This document shows positions 56,006 through 64,000 of a stretch of 64,000 nucleotides of DNA, piece by piece. The translations under genes and the position numbers were made by a program. The DNA is from Punctularia strigosozonata HHB-11173 SS5 (taxonomy: Eukaryota > Basidiomycota > Agaricomycetes > Corticiales > Punctulariaceae), in assembly GCF_000264995.1 (NCBI RefSeq), contig NW_006767437.1, positions 612,158-676,157 of the forward strand. The letters run 5' to 3'. A model generated the notes under the pieces. The model ran no database searches. It was given only the letters and a program-made list of their open reading frames with translations, and was not told the origin of the DNA. Numbering within the stretch: position 1 is the first letter of the stretch; each line of letters starts with the position of its first letter.

Positions 56006-56355
56006 AGTCAAGGGCATGGACCGGTGCTTTAACATTATTAGATCAATTGCTTCGATGTTTAGGACATGTATAACTACTCTGCTGATACGATAATACATTC
56101 TCTGGGGGCCTCGCACCACGACCGCCACACCGCTTCAGGTTCGGCGCGAGGGCGTAAAGGTCGGGTAGAGGGCCCGGACAATACGTGTACATCTCCAGCT
56201 CGGTCAGCTGTTTTCCGGTGAATAACTGCGATGCATTTTTCGTCATCAATAGACTAAATGTAAGCGATACTGACAGGTATGATGCCGTTACACGGTATCT
56301 GATAACACAATTCAGCAGCTATGCGCGAACAAACAAGAAAGTAGACACCGCCCCG
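56006..56355. other. Convergent 3' intergenic region, 350 bp
   Basis: Between the copper ATPase (plus) and the unknown membrane protein (minus). Nothing was recognised. Confidence 0.5.
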
Positions 56356-57429
56356 TCACATCGTAACCTTCGGGGGCGCGACGGCGTCAGAAGGCTGAAC
56401 AAGGCCCATGGCTATCGCCCAATCGTCGCGTCCTGACTCGTCGATCAGCTCCTTGGCCAGGTCTAGCCTCCTCGCGTATTTCCTCGGTCCTTGGGCAACG
56501 TACACCCTACGCCCAAAGAGTTGCAAGTCCCGAGTGAGCGAGTTGCAGACTCCCAACAAGGCAGCCGAAGCTACCAGCAAGGTAGCAATGCACAGGCTGC
56601 CGATAGTTGACGCATTGAACGCAAGCACCGCCGAAGCATATACAAGGAGCGTGGCGAAAGCCGTCGCAAAGCTCTCAATGTCGGTCGGATCGCCGAGCCA
56701 CTGCCCTATACATGGACGATGTCAGGCCATTGACCCCACGGCCAAATATTATTTAACTTTACCTGAAGCGACAGCCTTGAGGTCATCAACGAGACCCCTG
56801 ATCCGGATCCATCGATCTTGACTGAGCAGGACCAAAAGATCGCCTTTGACGCCCGGCTCCGGTACCCCCTTCCATCCCAGCTGTGCACGCCGCTTGATCA
56901 CGACCATGTTGAGGAAGCGAGCGCATACGAGCATCAGCAAGACGCCAACTGCCCAATGATCTTCGATGGCGAGCAGTAGGGTAAAGGAGGCGATGGTGAT
57001 GGTGATGCAAGAGAGGTACAAGAGCGAAGCTACGATCGCATTCCTGCGCAGTACGCTTCCGAAGAGGGCAAACAACCATGAACGGTGCTCCTCCTTCACG
57101 ATGCTGACGGTGACGAGGCACCCCGGCTTGCCAACGCTCTGTATGTAGCTGACCATAGCTTGGTTCTCGATGCGGAACACGTATCCTGAAGTCATCGCGC
57201 CCGTTGCAGGAAGCTCGCCATGATTGACGTCGGGTGCTTTCTGTTGGGTATGAATACCGGGAGCCAGCACGAGGATATCAAAAATGGAGGCTGAGCCGGT
57301 GAGCGCGGTTCGACGTGCGATTGTGGAGAGGTCTGCCAGCGCGAGCAGACCTACAGCATCCAGGGAAGACCCAGCGCTGAAGGATTTCTGGTTCAGAAGC
57401 GTTCGCAGACGATCGCTGAGGGCGCGCAT
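56356..57429 (-). CDS. Unknown multi-pass membrane protein
   Basis: Two exons (57429-56763 and 56705-56356) give 338 aa with no recognised family. About four or five hydrophobic segments are visible: ASLLYLSCITITIASFTLLLA, WAVGVLLMLVCARFLNMVV, FATAFATLLVYASAVLAF and IGSLCIATLLVASAALLGV. The N-terminal ~130 residues are soluble-looking. Basic clusters flank the membrane segments (KRRAQLGWKG, GPRKYARRLD). Coding character is good across the splice (VASGQWLGDPTDI). It resembles fungal-specific integral membrane proteins of unknown function. Its promoter side abuts the duplicated segment that starts at about 57475. Confidence 0.7.
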
Positions 57430-57474
57430 GGCGAAGAGACGGAGAGATTATTCATCTTGCCGTTCGCGCGCTCT

Positions 57475-58225
57475 AAGTAATGCAGCTATCCATGTTCAGC
57501 AGCAATCCAGTCACGAGCACCCAATTTGACGCTGAACGTGGAATCCTAACCAGAAAAAAACTTGAGCGCTTGAGCGAGCGAGAGCCTGCAAGTTGAACAT
57601 TGATGATTGTGGATGCACAGCTGCAGCATTCGCCTTCTTCCCTGCCCATGAGTGGCATAAGCAACGCATTCAGTTGTAACCAAGGTAGAGAGGATCGCTA
57701 TGAACTACTGAAAAGGAATTCGTAAGAGTGCCACGTGGCACCAGAGTAGAATAATCACGTCACCGCGTTAGACTGCATGCACTGATGCAGTGCATGGGCG
57801 GATGGGACTCAACTCCTTCGGGAACGAATAAATGAGATCTCGCGAACGCACGCACTCCTGTGACTTGAACCACCGCAATTGCCTCGATTATCGGGTTCTT
57901 CAAGCGCGTCACGGCCGTACGTTCTAGCATACACTTTCAATAGGTTCAGCTGAGGAACTGTCGTCTGCACCACAGTCCGCGAATCCGCCCGAGGTCCCCA
58001 AGGCTGAGAGCCTAATTAGGTTTAGTATTCTGGGCGCTGCCAACATTTGCCCCGACGCCCTCATCAGGCCGGCGAAGAGCCATCCCGAAGTCATCATTGC
58101 CGCCGTCGCAGCCCGCGATAAGACCGTGTACGCGAAGAAATGGGGCATTCAGAAGACGTGCCACATCGCCAACGGGAAGAAGGAAAGAAGGTGTGGCGTC
58201 CATTTCAAGCGCGCTGAATGACACC
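57475..58225 (+). repeat. Segmental duplication, left copy
   Basis: Diverged copy of 62690 to beyond 64000, excluding the 660-bp TIR element there. Shared landmarks are gagcagcaatcca-tcacgag, cttgagcgagcg, cctgccc-tgagtggcat, ccacgtggcacc, ggatgggact-aactccttcg and gaggaactgtc. It contains the upstream region and 5' end of an oxidoreductase gene. Homology fades after about 58170. Confidence 0.8.
57878..58200 (+). pseudogene. Truncated, decayed copy of Gfo/Idh/MocA-type oxidoreductase
   Basis: Paralogue of the gene starting at 63762. Exon 1 (57878-57916) aligns fully, but the start codon is att instead of atg. The intron follows, and exon 2 aligns through RFSILGAANICPDALIRPAKSHPEVIIAAVAARD and a shortened continuation to AKKWGIQKT. 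After that the similarity to a dehydrogenase ends and a 17-C run follows. The Gly-rich NAD motif reads GAANIC where the intact copy has GAANIG. With start lost and about nine tenths of the protein absent, it is non-functional. Confidence 0.8.
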
Positions 58226-58243
58226 AAGACATACCAGGCAGAG

Positions 58244-58260
58244 CCCCCCCCCCCCCCCCC
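58244..58260. repeat. Homopolymer C17
   Basis: Seventeen consecutive C, just beyond the point where the oxidoreductase copy breaks off. Confidence 0.95.
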
Positions 58261-58782
58261 AAGGCGGAATTTATGGAAAGCATCGCGAGCTAAGTACTTA
58301 GTACTGGCACGTCGAGTTGATTACACTGATTATCGCACGTGTACCCCTGAACGCTGATCCTTCGCCTGCCTGACCTCGGACGGCGAGGAGTCGCGCTCAT
58401 CCCCAAAACATGGATGCCCTGAGGTCTAACATCAATTCTCAGTTTGACTCAACTGCAATAGATTAATATTGGTTCCGATGCTCTTTGGGCGCTGCAACAT
58501 CAGACGCAATGACAATGTGCGTCGTCCCGCCTCTCGGTTCTCACAAGCATCCCTGATGTATCTATTTTCTACAGCGTCCTTGCCCCATCTGGTTCGAAGA
58601 TGTCTCATGAAGAACTTTCAGCCTTCGCTAGAGTGGAAGTTGGAACAACGAGGCATGTGGTTTGAGTTAGATCTAAAATCAAAGTTCGTCGTTTCCACGC
58701 CCACGACCTGCATTGGCTCTCAGAGTCAAAAGCGCTCTGGGAGTCGTGAAGGCCCCTGCCCCCGCTGTCACCCTAGCTCAAC

Positions 58783-61700
58783 ATGCCCGACATCGCCAGC
58801 CTCGGCCTCTGTCATCAAAAACTCCTCTCCGGCAACTGCTATATAGACTCGTGTCCATCCAAACATGATTTTGCGGTCTGTCTGGACTGTGGGGTGGTCT
58901 CTATCCCGGCCTCCGGCGACCAGAGCCATCGGCGTTCTGCATCCCACCAGAGAATTTCACGCCGAAATAACGGGAGACTTGCTACACTATTCAGGTGCAT
59001 CGCCTGCTCAAGGACAATCGGCGGCGCGGGTTGGAATGGCCATGTCCGTTCGAAAAAGCACTTGCGCAAAGTGCAAGCTCTCGGCATTCACCACGTAGAA
59101 CAGCAGGTTGAGAGGAACCATCCCAAACACGTCTATTGTGATCCGTGTGATATGCATATTCTTACAGCCCACCATGCATCCCACACGAGGAAGCTCACAC
59201 ATATAAACACGGTCCGAATGAAGGCATACATGGCCACGATTGCGCAGGAAGAAGGCAACAAGGGCGGCATCCGTGTGTCGCACGAGGATGGAGGCGTCGA
59301 CTTCGGGATCCTAAACGTAGCTGTTGTGCAGGCAGGGTCCCAAGTCGACGTGGCCATCAAGAGGATATCCGATAGCGCGATAATCAAAGTTGTGGACGTG
59401 CGAGTTGTCCAAGGTCTTGGTTCGATGCCAACATCATGGTGCGTGTCAGTCTTGCTTGTTCTAACTCAAAAAATGAATGAGAATCGGTGCAGTTTCGTAG
59501 CCTCGCTGCAAGGCACCGAGTCTCGCGTGCCTTCATGTGAGGACATGCGCGTTGTTGTTCAATTTGCGCAGGATAGTCCTCAGCGTGGTCGATACGAGGC
59601 TCGCCTCGAGATTGTGTTCGAGAACAACTCCACCCACCGCCGTTTTGAGATCGCGCGTCCTCTCAAGGCTGTCGTGGGCGATCCTCAAGATTACGAGTTG
59701 TTGAAACCGTCTGCGCCTTACATGAGGCCTACGAGACAGCGCCGCACGGCCGAGATAGAAGTGGTTCCTGCGGAACATATCCCGTCTTTGCCACGCATCA
59801 AGTTTCGGCGCGAGCTTCTCGCTGCCAACATTCCAGAAGTGCTGCTATCTGCTCTGGACATGAGAGCTTCACCCCAGCAGATGCATCAGGAAAAACCGGA
59901 TTTGCTAAAAGCGTCCTAAAACGTACTAAAACGTGCTCATTTAGTGGATTTAGAGGGTTTCAGTACCCAATAAGCGACTCTTTCGATAGTCCGATTTTTC
60001 CTGATGTGACAGAGAGCATTCGAGAGAGTCATCTCCCGCAGACGCTCGACGAGGGGAGCTACTCGACTTGGTTCAAGACGCTAATATGGGCAGAAGAATA
60101 TAAGCAAGCGTACGTGCTATGTGCTTCGAGATGCGTCGTACTGAGGGCAATCCACAGAGAGGACATGCAAGCATACGATATGCACGGAGTACGACTCAGA
60201 TCGGCCGGTGCTCTACATTAGTGAGGCTCTCGTTGTTGGTTGAAAGATGTCGCGTCTCATGCACATTTACAGCTTGAGGGTTCCAGGACTGGCTGAAAAC
60301 CGACCCAGCGTAATCGTTGGTGAGTAAATCCTGTTATTATCTACCCGTCTTCACTGCGTGCACCATAACGACATTGGCCCTAGGCGATCGCATCCTAGTA
60401 CAGCCTGAAGGCGTAGACCCAGGTAAATGGTTCGAAGGCAGAGTTTTTGTCGTGGCCCTAGAAGAAGTCGGGATGCGCCTCCGCAGCGATTTCGGGCCAC
60501 ACAAGGACAAGAAATGCGATATCCGATTCCAACTCAATCGCCACCCGCTGCGCGTACAGCATCAGGCGCTTGACCTTTCAAACAATCAGCTTCGCTTACT
60601 GTTCCCCGAACCAGAGCATATCGTAGGAGATCTTGTCCCGTCGCCGGGAATCCTTGAGGGTCCGAGATTTGATGCGCGTATCCTTCAAAACCCGGCACAA
60701 TTGCAAGCCGTCACCTCAATCGTCCATCGCAGAGCGGGGGCGCCTCCTTTTGTAGTATTTGGCCCGTACGTGAACGCAAGTTGGTCTGATTCCGGCTCGT
60801 TTTCACTCTTTGGATCATAGGCCTGGAACGGGCAAGACATTCACAATCCTCGAAGCGATCAAGCAGATCCTTCGCATTGGCAACGACAGCGTGCATATCC
60901 TCGCGTGCGCGCCGACGAACTCCGCCGCAGATGTCATCGCGCTTGGTCTCGCGGATCTTGGCGACAATCTGTTTCGTATGTATGCGCCGACGAGGAGGAG
61001 GAACTTGGTGCCGGATGCCCTTGTCCCGTTCACGGCTGTGACAGGCGATGGAGAGCACTTCACTATCCCGGAAATGGACCGCCTGCTGCGATACAAGGTG
61101 ATCGTCGCGACGTGCATTTCGGCCACCAAGCCGTACGCCCTCAAGATCCCGGACGGCCATTTCTCGCATGTATTCATTGATGAGGCAGGGCAGGCGACGG
61201 AGCCAGAGGCGATGGTGGCGATCCGGACGCTTGCAACGGACAAGACGAACATCATTCTCTCTGGAGATCCAAAGCAGCTTGGGCCCGTGATCCGATCTGG
61301 GGTCGCGCGGGACTTGGGACTCGGCCAGAGCTACCTGGAGCGTTTGATGGGCAGGGCGATATATGACGTGCTGGGAGGATATGGCGTTTCGTAAGAACAT
61401 ATTATTCCATTTGTTACGTCTCATTCACTCTTTCGCAGTGTCGTCAAGCTTGTTAAGAACTTCCGATCTCACGAGGCGATCCTTCACTACCCTAACCTCA
61501 AGTTTTACGATGGCGATCTTCGACCGTTCGCTGCGCGGGAGGTCGCCGATTCGTACCTCGGCTGGCCGGCCCTGCCGTCGCCCAAATTTCCGGTTATATT
61601 CCATTCAATTATCGGGAAGGACGATCGAGAGTCGACCTCGCCGTCGTATTTCAACATAGAAGAAATCTCACAAGTCAAGGCATATGTGCAAGACTTGCTC

Positions 61701-62450
61701 GGGAACGCCAACTTCCTTGTTGATCAGTGCCTGACAGTCCTCTTCGTCATGCCCCTCCGCTCTTGCAGTTGATGCCTTGGAATGATAGAACAACGTGAAA
61801 TTGGGATTATCACGCCATACCATGCCCAGTCGCTCAAGATCCGTGCGGCTTTGAAGGCGGCTCAGCTCACCGATATCAAGGTTGGCTCGACAGAATTATT
61901 CCAGGGCCAGGTACGTGTCTAAGACGGTTCGTATGGAGTCCTGGCGTGCTGAGCTGAGGCCGTGCCCAGGAACGACGCGTGATCATCGTATCCACCGTAC
62001 GAAGCAGCCAAGAGAAACTCACATACGATCTGAGACACACCCTCGGGTTCGTGTCGAACCCGCGTCGCTTCAACGGTGCGTTGTTCGAGTGTTGAGATCG
62101 ATCGTGCCGAGCCTTGTCCTGATCGTCGTCCTTTAACAGTCGCTGTCACTCGCGCGAAAGCACTCCTGATCATCGTGGGGAATCCGAATGTGCTGTCGCT
62201 GGACCCTCTATGGCGCGGTTTCTTGAACTATATCCACCAGAACGGCGGTTGGACGGGCCAGAGCGGTATAGGCTGGGACCCTACCGAACCCGTCAAGGAT
62301 GGCGGTTACGACGCCGACGTTCGAGCTCAGGCGCTCGAGCAGTTGAACGCGCAATTGGCAAAGCATGGTATTGATTCTATCGCGGAAGAGGTGGAGGCGG
62401 AAGCAGACGTCGTGAACATAGATATAGATAATCCCGAGCGGCAGGAGTGA
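58783..62450 (+). CDS. MOV10/SDE3-like superfamily 1 RNA helicase with N-terminal zinc fingers
   Basis: Related to SDE3/Armitage/MOV10 helicases of RNA silencing and mRNA control. Exons recognised: 58783-59438, 59493-59838 (end uncertain), 59964-60109, 60158-60220, 60273-60319, 60384-60765, 60821-61390, 61439 onward, up to 61910, 61970-62075, 62140-62450. The N-terminus has Cys/His clusters: CHQKLLSGNCYIDSCPSKH, C2H2 CIACSRTIGGAGWNGHVRSKKH and CDPCDMHILTAHHASHTRKLTH. Next come WFKTLIWAEEY, YLRVPGLAENRPSVIVGD, Walker A PPGTGKT, DEAGQATEPEAM, GDPKQLGPV, KNFRSHEAI, IGIITPYHAQS, STELFQGQERRVIIVSTVRSS and VAVTRAKALLIIVG. Two places are unsatisfactory: an in-frame taa at 59917 unless splicing removes it, and a tga at 61770 that no GT-AG intron cleanly removes. 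The gene may be decaying or misread there. Confidence 0.82.
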
Positions 62451-63761
62451 GCTCAGAGTTGAGATTGAGATCTACGAGTAAAGTTGGATGTACATAATCG
62501 TATGTTTGTGTCTGTGCAAGGCCGTACTTTTCAGTGCCCGATCATGTGTTTTCTTGAGCCAAACGACGACGCTGAGACCAAACGATACCGGCGGGCCGAG
62601 CGCGGAGAACGGCGAAAGCAAGCCGCTGGTTTTCGAGCATAGTGCGTGCGGAAAAATCAAAAGTGTTTTCTGGATGTTGGACGGTAGGCTCCAAGGACTA
62701 CAGCATTCCAGGTTGAGCAGCAATCCAATCACGAGTACCCAATTGAATGCTGAAGGCGGAATGCGCTTGAGCGAGCGTGAGCCTGGCATTCAGACACTGT
62801 GGGATCTGAATAGCTATAGCATTGGCCTTCCTCCCTGCCCTTGAGTGGCATAGCAAATGCATTCGCAAATGTACTATCACTGACCCAGAGTTCCTATCGG
62901 AAACACTATTTTGCGTGGGATTCATATTTGGTGGTTCTACTCCCTCTGCTTCTGCATATGACCTAGTGTGAAATGATCTGCGCTACATGCTCATGTAGTT
63001 GCCTTATTTTTAACGACTATATTCAAGGGACAGTGAATATTTTCCTCGATGAAGAGGTCGGAGGACCCAGAGTTCCTATCGGTGACACGGTCGCGTCACT
63101 ACACAGCCCTACCATAAACGGTAGTCGATACTGCGAAGAGACAGGGGCAAGTGACAGACAAACATCACGGACTTTCTGAGTGTTGGCCTTGTTGCACAAC
63201 CACTACTCAACGCATTGGCTTATTTTATGGACAGACGTGGAAAAAAATGGATCTCATCTTGCGGTATGATAGCCTTGTAAGCGGAAATACGTGCATTGAT
63301 GATATCCTCTGCCAGATGGGGTAGCGTGTGAAAATAGGATTTCTGGGTCCTTCTGAGTGCGGAGGCCATCTACAGAATTTTCACCAGATAATATTGGTAT
63401 GCCCCAATAGAGCACACTAAATGCAATCATCCGTGCATTTTTTCAGTATTTGATGTGCGGTGTAGCGGGGTGGAGAGACGAGAAAGTCGGAATAGGAACT
63501 GGGGGTCCGATAGGAACTCTGGGTCAGTGATAGTATCCAAAGAAGAGAGGGATGCTATGAACCCAGAACCGGGCTTACTGAATCGAGGGAGTTCCACGTG
63601 GCACCCGGGTGAGAAGATCACGTGTCAAGCCGTTGCCGCGCGGCGCGCCGGCTCGTCCGCGATGCATCATGGACTGCGTGCGCGGATGGGACTGAACTCC
63701 TTCGGGAACGAATAAATAATGTCTTGCGAACGCACGGACTCCTTGGACTTGAACCACCGCA
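62451..63761. other. Upstream region of the oxidoreductase, disrupted by a TIR element
   Basis: No coding sequence. From about 62690 it is the right copy of the segmental duplication, interrupted by a 660-bp element (62874-63533). Confidence 0.7.
62874..63533. mobile_element. 660-bp TIR element (MITE, TA target; Tc1/mariner-like)
   Basis: Perfect 28-bp terminal inverted repeats (62874-62901 and 63506-63533) begin ctatcactgaccc. The element is flanked by TA on both sides. There is no transposase-like coding sequence, so it is non-autonomous. An extra direct copy of the inner TIR sequence (gacccagagttcctatcgg) lies at 63064-63082, suggesting a composite origin. The paralogous segment at 57676-57680 (gttgtaacc) has a single TA at the corresponding site and no element, so it records the empty site. 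Family assignment rests on the TA duplication only. Confidence 0.85.
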
Positions 63762-64000
63762 ATGACCTCAATTATAGGGTTCTTCAAGCGCGTCACGACC
63801 GTACGTTATATGAAACGCTCTCAATAGGTTCAGCTGAGGAACTGTCTTCTTCATCAGTCTGCAAATCCGCCCGAGGTTCCCAAGGCTGAGAACCCAATTA
63901 GGTTTGGTATTCTAGGCGCCGCCAACATTGGGCCCGACGCCCTCATCAAGCCGGCGAAGAGCCATCCCGAGGTCGTCATCGCCGCCGTCGCAGCGCGCGA
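63762..64000 (+). CDS. Gfo/Idh/MocA-type NAD(P) oxidoreductase (partial, runs off window)
   Basis: 5' part of a dehydrogenase of the family that contains D-xylose dehydrogenase and dimeric dihydrodiol dehydrogenase. Exon 1 is 63762-63800 (MTSIIGFFKRVTT). A 57-nt intron (63801-63857) follows, then exon 2 reads to the end of the window. The Rossmann motif RFGILGAANIGPDALI and the following PAKSHPEVVIAAVAAR are clear, with the β-α-β of the NAD-binding domain. The ATG is supported by the intron in frame and by the paralogue. The TIR element ends about 230 bp upstream, within its promoter region. The rest lies beyond the window. Confidence 0.85.

Larger units (their letters stand above)
62690..64000 (+). 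repeat. Segmental duplication, right copy
   Basis: Homologous to 57475-58225 on both sides of the inserted element, and continuing to the window end in the oxidoreductase coding region. Confidence 0.8.

Overview
The window is a gene-dense stretch of a filamentous basidiomycete nuclear genome, most likely an agaricomycete. The evidence is many short GT-AG introns (mostly 45-70 nt), compact intergenic spaces, genes packed on both strands, and the gene content: a GH45 endoglucanase of the small basidiomycete type, a pectin methylesterase, a GPI-anchored chitin deacetylase, a fungal Rho1 GEF with DEP/DH/PH/CNH domains, PHF5A/Rds3, Ufd4 and Pso2. No prophage, CRISPR array, rRNA, convincing tRNA or retroelement was seen. 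Exon models were built by hand from splice consensus plus family conservation. For nearly every complete gene the exon lengths sum to a multiple of three.

Layout. 0.25-3.1 kb: Sec1 (+). 3.3-9.5 kb: GFA-domain enzyme, haloacid dehalogenase, an unknown Ser/Pro-rich protein and carnitine acetyltransferase, all minus. 10-17 kb: chitin deacetylase and Rho1 GEF (minus). 19-22 kb: pectin methylesterase and a second GFA-domain enzyme (+). 22-24.6 kb: F-box/RCC1 protein (minus). 25-26.3 kb: ribosomal protein S4 (+). 26.7-33.2 kb: Ufd4-type HECT ligase (minus), head to head with Pso2 (33.5-36.2 kb, +). 36.6-38.6 kb: NADP isocitrate dehydrogenase (+). 39.8-43.2 kb: PB1 plus multi-ZZ protein resembling fungal Nbr1 (+). 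43.4-44 kb: PHF5A/Rds3 (minus), head to head with a class III aminotransferase (44.3-46.5 kb, +). 47.2-48.1 kb: GH45 (+). 50.5-51.7 kb: a secreted protein built from three tandem cysteine-rich modules (+). 52.9-56 kb: copper P-type ATPase (+). 56.4-57.4 kb: unknown membrane protein (minus). 58.8-62.5 kb: MOV10/SDE3-like RNA helicase (+), bracketed by two copies of a duplicated segment: a decayed, truncated oxidoreductase copy (57.5-58.2 kb) and the apparently intact gene running off the right end (63.8 kb onward).

Themes. Secreted and wall-acting functions recur: plant cell wall (PME, GH45), fungal wall (chitin deacetylase, Rho1 GEF), exocytosis (Sec1) and the Cys-rich secreted protein. Two metabolic enzymes, carnitine acetyltransferase and NADP-IDH, share one architecture: an Arg-rich N-terminus, a second in-frame Met just behind it, and a C-terminal AKL, which suggests mitochondrial and peroxisomal forms from one gene. 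Other points of interest are a 660-bp TIR element in one copy of a duplication whose other copy keeps the empty TA site, four GC-AG introns, micro-exons down to 14 nt, and a ZZ finger split by a long insert.
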